Shown here: in pieces, positions 11,686-24,245 of the stretch
Layout: every line of letters begins with the position of its first letter
How positions within the stretch are numbered: the stretch's first letter is position 1
NCBI RefSeq assembly: GCF_000220395.1
Contig: NW_004086127.1
Span: 1 to 64,000 of the forward strand
Length of the DNA: 64,000 nucleotides
From: Ichthyophthirius multifiliis
Taxonomy: Eukaryota > Ciliophora > Oligohymenophorea > Hymenostomatida
Direction of reading: 5' to 3'
Translations under genes and position numbers: made by a program
Notes under the pieces: generated by a model
What the model was told of the DNA's origin: nothing
Databases searched by the model: none
What the model saw: only the letters and a program-made list of their open reading frames with translations

Positions 11686-12843
11686 TCAAAAAAAATAAAA
11701 AAATTATATTAAAGTAAAAATAATTTATGAGCCAATAATCATTCCAGCAACAATAATTTTTTTTTCATTTTAAACTCCATTTAAATTTCTTTAAATAATA
11801 AAAATAAAAATTAATTTTATTAATTTTACTATTTTAGATTATATATTATAAAAAAGCAAGAGTTAGATAATCCGTATAAATGAGAAAATAATTTAATTAA
11901 CTATTTTTTATTTATTTTTTAATTAAAGATATACCAAAAACACATATAAGTTTTTAATTACAAAAAAAGGGAAAATATTAAAAAAACTTGCAATAATAAA
12001 GCTACACATTGAATATCCATAAATACAAATCATCTAATATTATAAATAATTAAAAAATTAAATTAAATAAATAATAAATTAAAAAAGACATCAATAAATG
12101 TAGAACTTCCCCCATAAAAATTAATTAAAAAAGATAATAAAATAGGAATTCCAATAAGCATCAAGTAAACGATTGTAAAAGCTGTTGGTATTAATCCAAA
12201 TTTAACTTTATAATTTAATGGTTCCTTTTTAAATTTTCAAAAAAAAATATATTGCCTAAAAAAAAAAAAACCTATATATAGAAAGATAAATTTGCACAAG
12301 CATAAAGCATAAATATTAATGTAGTCGAAATCCAGAATGGTCCATAACTAATTAAAATATATTTTTAATATATTTATATTCTATTTATTTATTAGATACA
12401 ATTCTTAATAATCAATTTATTATGCATCAGATTAATTTGGTCTGTAAATTATGCTTCTAATTATTTTTTATTATACTTCTTTTGTAGTAACATTAAAAAA
12501 TTGTTGATAAAACCTTATAAAAAATAAAAATATATATTATATATATAGGTAATCCAGTTTTTATTAATACTCGAATTTTAACAAATCTATTAATTGAAAA
12601 TTAGATTTTTATAGTCTTTATTATAAACTATTTTATGTCTAAGGATTTTCTTCATCCTTTACGAAATTTTACTTTTATTAATTTTAATCCTAAATATTAT
12701 TAACATCTAACACTTGCTATGTATAATTATTTTGTTTAATGTATGATTCTTCTGAGCAATCCTTATTACTTATTAAATTAATTTTTAGATTAAAAAAATA
12801 CTTCTTGCGTTCCATATGATTAAAATTCTTATTAATCGTTCAT
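11686..12843 (-). CDS. YIP1-family Golgi/ER membrane protein (YIPF-like)
   Basis: Multi-span protein expected in Golgi or ER membranes with Rab-linked roles in vesicle traffic. Eight exons (complement of 12802-12843, 12571-12761, 12400-12513, 12272-12347, 12090-12224, 11962-12033, 11830-11900, 11686-11788) give 267 residues with all phases consistent. Family hallmarks are FYQQFFNVTTKEV before the membrane domain, then FYGPFWISTTLIF (the conserved DLYGPFWI motif), then ICIYGYSM in the fourth hydrophobic region. It ends IIVAGMIIGSQIIFTL and FFYFF, the usual aromatic end. About five hydrophobic segments lie after a polar Gln-rich N-terminus of some 75 residues. Introns are 40-61 bp; one donor is GTCTTT rather than GTA. 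Confidence 0.92.
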
Positions 12844-12978
12844 TTTTTTTTTTTTTTAATTATAAATAAAATAAAAAATTAAAATATATCCAATATTAAT
12901 TTTTTTTTTTTTTGAAAAAAAATAAAAAAATAATAAATTATAATAAATAAATAAACAAATAGACTATAAAAAAAATAT

Positions 12979-15666
12979 TCATTTATTGTAAAATTTATAA
13001 TAAGTACCAAGTCTAAATCCATAAGGATCATTTTTATTAATAGTCTCAAAAAATAAAATTTAATATTCAAAAGGTTAAATAATAAAGCTAAGTGTATTAT
13101 TCGCATAATCAACATTTACTTTATCATCTCCTTCCTTTTCAAGCCTAAGATTTTATAATTCTAAAGTATTATATTCTTCATAGACGTAACTTTCATAATT
13201 TTAAACTAAGATAATAACACCATCTATATGTTAATGAAAATAAACAAAAACATCAATTTCTTTTTCATCCCAAATTCTTTTATTAGGAGTACAAGTTTCT
13301 CTCATAAATCTTATTAAATCAACAACTGTGAATTATTATTATATTTATTCTTCATTTTAATCAGACTCTTTTTTTTATAACATATTTTAAAGTTTGGATC
13401 CTCTTAAAATGTTTCCTTTATTACATTTTGAATTTCCCATTTAGTTTTCTCTATTTTTTATTAAAAATAGGAAAAATAAATAAAAAAAAATACTATATTT
13501 ATTCTTATAGATCATTTTAATATCCATATAAATCGTAAACAGCTTTTATTTAAACTTCTTATAAATTAGCTTTGATTTCACAATTAAAAGATATTTTATC
13601 ACCTAAAGGATTATATTTATATAAAACAATTTGATTTTCACCAGGTTAAACAATAACTTCGTATTCGTAGTTATTTGTATAAGGTTTTTATATAACAAGA
13701 TTCTCTAATTCAGTCATTTTTATCTTTTTTTTATATAATTATAAATTTATTGAATTTTTTTTTATGGAATATATATATTAAATAAAAATTATAGATATAT
13801 TATATAATTTCTATAGTATTTTATTAATATACTTAAATAAGAAACTTGAAATATTTTTTATTTTAGTATATTTATTTTTAAATTTTACTTTTTCGTATAA
13901 AACTTAATTTCCTTTATTTTAATAATAAAAATATAAAATTCCAAACATACTATTGCTCAATACTCTAATATTAGGTTATTAATTTTTGGTATAATCTCTT
14001 TAAGTTTAATTAATTTAAGGATAATTAATAGCATAATCAGATAAAATCTATTTTTATATCTCTAAAAAATCATTTTATTCAAAATCGATAACTTATACAA
14101 CTTAAGGAACTTCTTATCCATAAAACTTAATAGTAAAATCTTTATTATTTATTTACATCCAATAAATTTCTATTGTTATAATGTATTCACCTTCTTCAAA
14201 AACATCATTTATAAACTAGTCTCGATTATTTAAATAATTTCCTGCTATATATTAAAATGTTTCATTTTCAGTAATTTTGGCAACTAATATTCTTGAATAC
14301 GGATAAATAAAATTAGGATTTTATTTCGATATTATTTTCTCGTCTTTTTACTAAATTAATATATACATATGGTTTTTTTGAGAAACTGTAAATTTTATTA
14401 AGCTTTCTTTTGAATTTTAATGATTAATACATATCCACTATTTTTTTCTTATATATGTATATCACTTTTTTTTTATTTTTACATTAAATTTATAATTTTC
14501 ATGAGTTCTACAATTACCTAAATATTCAAAATTATTTCTTAATTCTTATAATGACATATAAAATATTTAAGAGCTTTATTCATAATTTATTTATTATTTT
14601 ATTTATTCAGTCCATTTTTATGATTTTGAATTCCATTCTCCATCTTCATAAATAAGATTTTTTATTGGAGATCTTAGTTTTACTAATGTAGTATCTTTTA
14701 TTATTATTATTTTTTTTTAAAAAAAAAATTAATTTTAAGAAAAATAAAATAAAAAAAATACTTATAGAAATGATATCATATATATCTAAAATAGCAAATG
14801 AATATCCTGAATTATATAATATATTTTAAGATTATAAATTTTTATTATTCTCCACATAAACTAAAAACCCCCTTTTTAGCCAAGAATCAATATTGACTCC
14901 CCAAGCCTAAAACTCACCCTCTTCAATTTATTCAGAAGGAGCTCCTGTTAGATCAGTTAAGCAATTATTTGTAAAACCTCCATGTAAATCTTAATAAGAA
15001 GAATACATTTTTGCTAATGCCTTTTCAATAATATTAATCCAAATTCCATTTGAAGATTATGACATGCAATATTCATTATTTTTTGTAGGAAAATTATCAT
15101 CTAAAACTAATAAATCCCATTTCCCGACTTTTATTTATTTATTATTTTTTATATTTTTATTTTATTATTACATGAATTTATCCAATAACCATATATTCCT
15201 GCTTCGTTTTCTTCAGTTATTTCAAAGTTTCTGACTATTAAATCCGTTTTGGAAAGTAAAATACTTAGTGCGCTTATAAAATATCTTTTTTTGTTAATAT
15301 ATTTTTTGCATTTAATTTTTTAACTTATCATCTATTATTTAGCTTGGTTTAATAAATTCTACTTCTTAATTTTCATTGAAAATTTTAAAATTCTCATATA
15401 TTTAACAGGCTCGTTTCCATACTATATTTTGGCCTTTTAATTATAAACCTAATGATTGGTCATTTGAAAGAAACTAATTATCTTAAAAAGGCCAGTTTTG
15501 TCCTATTCTTATTCTTAATATTTGAATGTTTTTTTTAATTCTTCTAAGTGTTCTGAAGGAGGATTTAATAAATCTCTTACTTTTTGATATAATTAAAATT
15601 CTTATATTTTTATATTTATTTAAATTTAATTATCATTTATGTTAAAATATAACCTCCGTAATTCAT
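12979..15666 (-). CDS. Calpain-like protein with degenerate catalytic triad
   Basis: Calpain-type cysteine protease fold, probably without activity. The first exon is 13 bases (ATG at 15666), then a roughly 50-bp intron. Recognisable pieces in order: PPSEHLEEL; WPFQDNQF with SLGLQL and NIVWKRA; DDKYFISALSILL at the active-site cysteine region (families have DCYFLSALS); ENEAGIYGYW; KWDLLVLDDNFPT; WINIIEKALAKMYSSY; LHGGF and LTDLTGAP; SGYSFAILDIYD at the histidine region (usual GHAY); KLRSPIKNL, then EDGEW, at the asparagine region (usual LRNPWG); then C2-like domain sequence. Cys, His and Asn are all replaced. Several introns were placed, for example one removing about 40 bases before YFISAL. 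Single-base frame offsets occur at A8 runs near 15531 and 13372, and the join near 13450 is unclear. The part after ATG 13717 (MTELENL) could be a separate gene, but it stays in frame and resembles a second C2-like domain. Confidence 0.75.
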
Positions 15667-15874
15667 TTAATTAAATATTTTTTTAATTTTTTTAGATATT
15701 ATTGCCAATATATAATATTATTATTTTATTTTATTTTTAATAACAAAAAAATAATATATGTTTTTTTAATTTTAAATTATTAATAATTATATTTATTTAA
15801 AATAATAAAAATAAAATACTTTTGTTAATTATTATTATAATTTATATTAAAAAAATAAATATATTTTTTTAAAT
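15667..15874. promoter_or_regulatory. Short divergent spacer
   Basis: 208 bp of A/T-rich DNA between the starts of the calpain-like gene (minus) and the next gene (plus); it must carry both promoters unless these lie within the genes. No element recognised. Confidence 0.35.
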
Positions 15875-17182
15875 ATGTCTTATTAATAAATAATAAAGAA
15901 TTAGTTAAATTAGAATTCAAGTCCTTTTTCTTAACAAGAAAATATATTTTATATATCTAAATAATAATAAACTTATTAAAAATAATAAAAACTTAAATAA
16001 AACTTAAGCAATTCCAATATTCAATAAAAATTTCATACAATGTCATATAGTCCTTATTTTCCTCGCAAAGAAAATAATTTATAAAAAAACTTATTTTTAA
16101 CTCCAAAATAAAGTATATAAAATACATTAAAAATTAAAAGTGTAGATTATTAACTAATTAAAAAAAAGAAAGAAAATGTAAAAAATATCAATGCTAATGA
16201 AGAAGGAGTCATATAATCTTTTATTTCTGATAAAAGTTTTATAAATAATATATAATAATGTAGAAAATATATTTCTGTCTAAAATGTAATATCTAAGGTT
16301 TTTTCTAATTTTTAAATAAATACTATTAAAATTAATGAGAATTTATAGAAAAAAAATACTAAATTATCCAAAGAACTTAAAACATTAAAAGAATTTTATA
16401 AATATTTTAATGTCTTTAAGTAAAATGATAATTTTTCTTTAAGTAAATGTGATTTGATACTTAGAAAAAATTAATTTAATAAATTTTTTGTACATTTTGA
16501 AACTATTAATTCTTTATAAATTTTAATGACAAACGATATTATTGAAATTTTTCTAATTGATAATAGTATTAAAATTAATTATCGAGTAAATTTTAATCTG
16601 TTGATTTTTGTATTATATATATTATCTAAAAAAAAAAAGATTTTTAAGGATTAATAATAGAATATTAATATTAAATGTCGAAATTTAGAATAAACATAAG
16701 AAGTGTATTAATAATTTAAGTACTTAAAAAATTTATATAAAATTTATTATTTCTTTTTTTCTAAACTTTAAATTTTAATTTAGTTTACATATATAAGAAT
16801 CATAAAAATATAAGTAAAAATAATAATGAGTAAATAATTTTATGATTTTGACGAATTATATTTTATTTAAATCAATAATTTATAACTTTTAAAGTATTTA
16901 ATTTAAAAATTACAAAATAAAATTTAAAAGTTTATATATTTTTATGAAATTGTGCATATTTTAAATTATACAAAATTATATATTTTTAACTTTATCATTA
17001 TTTTTTTAATAATTCTTATTTATAATTTTGATTTGTGGAGATTTTATTATCTTACTAAGATACTTATATATATATTAATTAATAAAATAAACTTTTATAA
17101 AATTGTATTGTTCCAAAAAAATAACTATAACTATAAATTTATTATTTATTATATATAATTAAAATACTTTTTATCATCTTGA
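15875..17182 (+). CDS. 435-residue protein of unknown function
   Basis: A single uninterrupted frame from ATG 15875 to TGA 17180-17182. The N-terminal 80 residues are Gln/Ser/Asn-rich (MSYQQIIKNQ at the start, later YSPYFPRKEN). The middle is Lys/Asn-rich and probably helical. The last 130 residues are unusually rich in Ile, Leu, Phe and Tyr, with one hydrophobic stretch IFNFIIIFLIILIYNF. That end may be a membrane segment, or read-through of A/T-rich sequence past a missed intron such as one starting GTAAAAATA near 16812. No family recognised. Confidence 0.55.
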
Positions 17183-18528
17183 TATAAAATATAATGCAAA
17201 AATAATAAGTTAATATTTATTAAAAAGATAATTGCACAAATTTATAATTATTATATTCTTTAATTAAAAAAATAAAAATATATATATAATTAATGTAGTT
17301 TTTTTCTTAAAAATTTTAGGCTTTTTTTAAAATAAAAAATGCTTATTTATTCTTGCAAAAATAAATACTTATAGGAATTATTTTTGAAATAAAAAAATCT
17401 GAAAATAATTAAAAAATTTCTGCGTTAATTATAATTAAATATAAATTGTTTTATATATATGAAAAAAATAAAAAGATTATCAAATTTAATCTTTATTTAA
17501 TAAGATTAATGTGAAATTTTATATGACAAAACAATATGAAAAATTGTAAAATTAAATAAAGCAGAAGCAGCAACAAAATTAATTATAAAATATATTTAAA
17601 ATTAAAAATTAATTAAATAGAAAAAAATACATTCATTTAAATAAAAAATCGTATTAAATAATTTAAAGTTTTAAATTTAAAAAATTAAAAGAAATACTAT
17701 CAGTATTATAAGACTCTAAATAAATAAAAAAAAAATCGAATCTAAATTATATCAAAATCACATTTTTATATAAAAAGCATTAACTTAAAATAACATTTGC
17801 TAAATGAATTTTATATTATTATTTTTTTTTATAAAAAGGTAATTAATTAATATATGTATAATTTAGCATTTTTTAGAAATTAAATTTATATTTTTCTCAT
17901 ATTTAAAAAAATATAATAAATTTGTTAAATAAAATTAATGATTAATTTAAGAATTTATGAATTAAAGTGTTCTTTATTCCTTAAAAATAAATAAATTTTA
18001 ATAAAAATAATTCTTTAAAATATTTATATAGATATAAAATTAATTAATTTAAAATTTTTAATTAATATTTTTTAAATTGGTTAATATTATCATAATTATA
18101 GTAAGTATTTAAATAAATATTAAAATGAATATCTTTAAAAAAATCATTTAAAAAATTAATTTCTCAATGATGAATATACCCAATTTCAATCGTTAGAGTC
18201 CTAATAATATAATTTATTTATTTTTAAATAATTAATAAAATTAAATTAAATTTATAAAAAAGTAAATAATATTTATTAAAATTTATTATTTAAAAAACAA
18301 AAAATAACAAAAAGTTTTTAAAAAAACAATTCTTAAAAAATCAATTAAAAGTAATCTTAAACATTGCATATTTAATTATCTTTTTAAAATAAATAATATT
18401 TTATATTTGAATATTAAAATATCGTTTTTTTATTTTTTCATAAAAAAAAATATTATATAAATAAATAATTGGTTAAATTGTTTAATAATAAAATATATTA
18501 TTTTTAGATACATTTATTTTATTTTTAT
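17183..18528. other. A/T-rich region between convergent genes
   Basis: 1.3 kb between the 3' ends of the plus-strand unknown gene and the minus-strand kinesin gene. Scanned in all frames by eye; only short frames of Lys/Ile/Asn/Leu composition typical of random A/T sequence. Nothing supported. Confidence 0.6.
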
Positions 18529-21500
18529 TCATAAAACTCTTAGTGTATTTTCTTAAGGTGGATTAATAAAATTAATCCTTGAATTAGCTTTTACTTATTT
18601 ATTTTCGATAATAATATTTAAACTATTTTTAAAATTCTATAAATCTTTAATTAATTAATCAATATCATTTGTATTATTAATATTATTTTTTTTGAATTAT
18701 ACAAATCTATAAATTAAAAAATTAAATATATTTTATTTTTAAATAAAAGTTACATAGATAATTTTTTTCTATTATATCATATAGTTATTATTTTAAAAGA
18801 TTAACTTCTTGTTAATATCTTATCATTTCTTTTTAATTTTATTCTTTTATTTAATTTATTGTTATTTACCAGCTTTCATTTTCTTCTTTTAAATTATTTC
18901 TTAATGAAATTTCTATTTATTCGTTCATTTATTTGAATTCTTTTAAGTTCTTTCTTTCGACTTTTAGTGCATTTTTATATGAATCTGCTTTTGTTTATTC
19001 CATTTAATATTCATTTTATAACATAATTATTTTATTTTATAATCTTGTATTTTCTTTATTTAAATTTTGTTATTTTTATTTTTCTTATTAATTTTAATAT
19101 TAGAAATCTAATTAATTGTCTTTTTGTTTTTATATTTCATTTATTAAAAGCTTTATAAAGTCATTATTTTCTTAAATAACTTAAATTGATTATTCAAAAG
19201 AAATTGGTAAAATATTTTTTTCAAAATTTAAAATTTCTTTTTTAAAAAATTAAATAATTTTTTAATATAAAAAAAAATAAAAAACTTTTTACATGATTTA
19301 AATTATTCAGTAAAATCATTATTGTTATTATTTTTATTATTGTAAAACATATTTTAAGAATTATTTATTTTTTTATATCTTTATTTTAAAATGATCTTTA
19401 AGTTTATAATATATTAGGTGCTTTAAGTGTATTATTTTTCTGACTTTCACTTTAATAATTATTTTTTACTTATTTTTAAAAAGAATCTATATCAAATAAA
19501 ATATTTTCTATTTTTATTCTTAAATCTTTACTATTCTTAGTACATTCATCAATCACTTTTTCTAAACTATTTATTTATTTTGTTTAGAATTTTATTAAAT
19601 TATTTTTTATTAAAATCTTTCCATTATCTAATATTTGTTTCCATTCTAAAGAACTTATTGTCCTTAAAAGGTTTTAATTCATTATATGTGAACTTATATT
19701 ATTTAAAAATAAAATAAAAAATTAAATTATTTATTTATACTTTATTATTAACTTTTTTAATTAAATAATAATAAAATCTTTTGTTAATGGATTTTATAAA
19801 ATAGTTTCTTCTATTTTTTGAGGTAATTCAATATTTTTTTTTATGATTCTGAATTCTTTTGTATATTAAGCTTTTTAAAAGTACTCTGTTTATAAGAAAT
19901 TAAACTACATTTTTTTTGAAAAATAATATAAAATTTATAATAATTTTTATTTAATATGAATTAAAATTTTTACTTTTAAAAATAATTAAATATTTAAGAT
20001 TCATTACTTTAACAAGAAGAAATTTCATCTAAAATACTTTTATCTAAAGAATCTAAACTCATATCTTTAAATGATTAAACTTATGTTTATTAATCATTTA
20101 ACTTTTTTATTTTAATATAAATAAATGGAAATAAAAATACTTCAAATTTAAAATTAAAATTATTTTTAAAATATTCAGATAATTTAATTTCAGAAAAACT
20201 TAAATTATTTTTAAAAAAATCATCTATTTTTTATTCACCTAAAATTATTAAATAAGAAATATGAAAATAAAGATATAAAAATAAAATATATATTTATATT
20301 TATATTTATATTTATATTTATATTTATATTTATATATAAATATATATATATTAATATTTTTTAATTTAATATATTATAATTATATAATATATATATTATT
20401 TTAATATTACATATTATTTTTTTTCATTAAGAAGTAATAGATTTTATTTTTCCAATTAGCAGATTTAATTTATTAATTTTTATATTTATTTTTAATGAAT
20501 TTCCAATGAAAATTGATTATATGTATTTTTTTAGATTTCTTTTAAATATTAAATTTTATACATGTTTTTTTCATTTAAAATGTCATTAATTTAATTTTTT
20601 ATAGTAATATTGTTTTATTTCATTTCTATAATTTAAATTTGAAACGCCTTATTTTTTTCCTCTAATTCTTAAATAGTTTATTTTTAAAAATCTATTGTTT
20701 CTTCATTATTTTTTAATTTTCTGAGCATATTTTCGCTTACTAATTTTTCTCCTTATTATACATCTTCTGAAAAATTTGTTTAGGTAATATTATTTTTATG
20801 TATATTTTCTAAATCATTATCTTTTTTTATATTTAATTTTTACTATTATTTATATATATAATCTTGATTTTTTACATATTTTAACTATTTATTCGCATTA
20901 AGGAATATGTTTCATTTCATTTTTAGTATTATCAATAACTTATATATATTAAGAACATAAACTTTGGTATTATACAAGTTCTTATTTTAAAATTTAAATT
21001 GTTTATCTTAATTAATCTGCTGAAGCAGTATAATTTCTTTTTAATTAATTTTTTATTGTTTTAGCTTTTATAGCAAATTTTAAAGAAGAAATTGTTTCTT
21101 CAATAAATTTCGAATGCATTGAACAATTCACAATTAAAGAAGTCTTTTTATAAAAGAAAATATATAAATAAACAAAAATAAACTACTTAATAATTTCCAC
21201 CTAAAGATTCTTATAAAATGCGAGTTAATTTAGAATTTCTATAAGGAATAAAATCTTATTCATTATTCAAAGCAAAAATGACTTTCCCTTTAAAAAATAA
21301 AATAAAAATATATATAAATTAATAAAAATATATAAATAAATATACCTAAGGAAGTTATTGATAAGTTAATTTTAATTGCTTCTTCTAAATTTTCTCCAAA
21401 AGCTCCACTTTTTGAAATATTTTCGCATCCAGCAAGATCTACAAGGTTTAGTTTTCCGTTTTTTTCAGAACCGTTTGCTAATTTTTGGTTTATTTAAAAC

Positions 21501-22895
21501 ATGAAAATAGTGTGAGATCTTGAGCTATATTCGTTAAGTTTCGTAGCTCTAATTTATCTATTATTATATCCAAAATTTATTAATTCAATAAGTTCATTTT
21601 CATCTTAAACTTATATTTAAGTGAGTCCCTTTTTTTGATTATAAAAAATATTCGTTTATATACAATAATATAAATATTACTTAAACATATATTCCTTTTT
21701 ATGAATTTTCTTTAATTTTAAGATCAATTTTATCATCATTTTAATTTAAACTATCTAACAAATTTTCTTTATAAATCTCCAACATAGAACATTTAACAAT
21801 AACTTCAGTTTCTTATTTTTCAACTTCTTCTTATTAAAGAAATCCAAAAATTTACCGGCAAACTCTTAGAACAATCCCTTATTCTTCAAAATTATCTAAA
21901 TTGCCAAAAATAGTATGTGATTTGCCACTTCCAGACACCCCATATGCTAAAATAGTCCCGTTATATCCTTCTAAAACCTCATCAGCTACTCTTTAAACAA
22001 TTTATTCGTATATTGTCTATTAAGGAGTATTCTAATTAAATATTTTATCAAGGACAAAAACTAAAGGTTATTCTTAATTTATGTTTATTCTTACTGATTG
22101 TTCACCTGGTAAAAACTCGACTACGTTTAGGCCTAACTAATTTGATTCCAATTCGATTTCGATTTTATTATTAGGGCGAAAACGTGCATAGGTTTTTATA
22201 TTTTCATGCGTATTTTCAGAAAAAATACTCTACTTAATTTTATTTTTTATAATATACTATTATTATTTTATATAAGATTTTAATTTTCTTGAGTTTTCTT
22301 TTAAAAATTAACACTGTATCTTTACAAAGCATCCGAATTTTTTTCTGACTTAAAAACATATTCTACATAATATCGTCATATTGAATATTATTTTATAGAT
22401 TTTAATTTTCTTGAGTTTTCTTTTAAAAATTAACACTGTATCTTTATAAAGCATCCGAATTTTTTTTCTGACTTAAAAACATATGCTTCATACTATCGTC
22501 TTATTGAATATTTTCATTTGTATTTTATAAAGTTATCTCCAATTTGGTTTCGTTTGAGTAATAATGATCGCTTGTTGTGGTTGGAAATTTATTATTTTTA
22601 TAAAAGTTGGTTTAAATAATATTACTATTGACAGTGTTTATTGTAGATTAGTTTTATTGGTTATTTTTTTAATTGTAATTTGAAAAAGATGATTTTGTAG
22701 TTTGGTATTATTAGGATGCACGAGCGGTCAATGGATATTATATTTCTTGTTTAATACCGAACTTTTATTAATTTATAATTGAAGGTCGAGATGTTAAAAA
22801 AGGTTGGGTTTATCGACGTGTGTGAGTTTTTTATGATTTTTAAGTTTATGGTTTTTAGATGGCATTTTCTAAAATCTCTTTTTAATTTGCATCAT
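18529..22895 (-). CDS. Kinesin-like motor protein with N-terminal extension and coiled-coil stalk
   Basis: Microtubule motor. The ATGs at 22895/22892 begin a Ser/Asn/Gln-rich extension of roughly 200 residues. The motor domain starts [10 protein letters not shown], with nucleotide-binding P-loop [15 protein letters not shown] (usual GQTGSGKT), then [23 protein letters not shown] (switch I) and [12 protein letters not shown] (switch II; usual DLAGSE). It ends near [20 protein letters not shown] long coiled coil follows (for example [19 protein letters not shown]), then a Gln/Asn-rich tail ending NPPQENTLRVL at TGA 18529-18531. Introns interrupt the motor (near 21650 and 21320) and the stalk; one of about 220 bp holds a TTTATA microsatellite. 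The extension contains a 122-bp tandem duplication and a frame offset at a T run near 22797. Subfamily not assigned. Confidence 0.88.
20283..20345. repeat. (TTTATA)n microsatellite in a kinesin intron
   Basis: About eight to nine copies of TTTATA, flanked by TA-rich sequence, inside the long A/T-only intron of the kinesin gene. Confidence 0.85.
22276..22515. repeat. 122-bp tandem duplication in kinesin 5' coding region
   Basis: Copy one is 22276-22397, copy two 22398-22515, about 90% alike over a unit with the common core GAGTTTTCTTTTAAAAATTA. On the minus strand each copy encodes MFLSQKK near its start. The copies differ by one T (T7 against T8), which changes the reading frame of the second. 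Confidence 0.93.
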
Positions 22896-24245
22896 GTGGT
22901 GTTGGATTACTTAGTATAAGAGATTTTTTTTATAATAGTTTATTCATGTGGAAATTTAGTTATAAATTTTTTATTTTATTTTTTATTTTTTTATATTGTT
23001 AATATTTTTTTTTTAATAGATTATTTTAATTTATTTAATAAAAAATATTTATTAAATTTGTTTTTAGTAGTTAAATTTTTTTTTTTATAAAATTATATAA
23101 TTATAATATAGTAATAAATCAAAAGCTTTAAATTTTTTTTTATAAAATATATAATTAAAATGAGGAAATAATTTATATATGTTTATTATTAAAATTAAAT
23201 TATAAATTATTTATTAAAAATTAAATACGAGAGTAAGTATATTGTTATAAAAAAAAAAAAATATATATAAAGATATATATATATTATATTTATATAAATT
23301 TATAATTAAATTAAAAATATTTCAATAGTAATTATAAATTATTTATTTTTTATTTAAGAAAAAAAAATATATTAAATATTTTAAAATTATTATAATTTTT
23401 TAAGATCATGTAATATTAATTTAAAAATTTTTTTTTAAAAAAATAAAAAAATTATATATTTATAATTTATTAATACAATCTTTGATAAATAAATTATATG
23501 CAAAATAAATAAATTACATATTTTTAAATTTTTTTATACATTTTTATATAAAATAATAATATTAAAATTAAAAATAATTAAATAATTAATTTATTTTAAA
23601 AATATAATAAATTATTATTAATTTAATTATAATAAATATTTGGAAAATTTTTAATTAATTTAGAAATAAATAAATAATTTATTTTTTTATAAAATAAAAT
23701 TTAGCTTATATAATTTTTATCTAAAAATATTTATCAAAAACTCGATCTTTAAAAAACGAAAAGAAAAATAGGTATAAAAGAAAATATAATTTATAATAAT
23801 TATTTTATTTCAAAAAGCTTTAATTTAAAATATATTAATATGAAATTTCTAAAAAACTTGTTTATAATTAGTTAATATAATAAATTATCATTTAAAAAAA
23901 AATAACAAAGATATTACAAAATAAATTTAATAATTAAAAAATTTTAAATATAATTTATTTCTTATCCTCGATGTAATAAAAAGTCGAATTTTTATAAAAA
24001 GTAATATAGAATATTTCTTATAATAAAAATATAATTTTTAATTTAAGATTACTTAAAACAATAAAAATTTAAATTACTTACAATGTACTAAAATTTTTGA
24101 TTTTTTTTAATAAAATAATGGAATTAAAAATTATAAAAAACTATTTTAAAAATAGTAATATATATTATAATAATAAAAAAATAAATAATAAAAATATAAT
24201 ATAATATAATGAAAATTAAATATAATAGATTAATTATATAATATT
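22896..24245. other. A/T-rich intergenic region
   Basis: Between the kinesin start and the 3' end of the next minus-strand gene. Runs of A and T, no coding character; should include the kinesin promoter. Confidence 0.6.

Noticed and set aside
12879-13115. Minus-strand 78-codon frame MLIMRIIHL...
   Set aside because: Off-frame reading of the 3' part of the calpain-like gene, which reads VNVDYANNTLSFII in the true frame.
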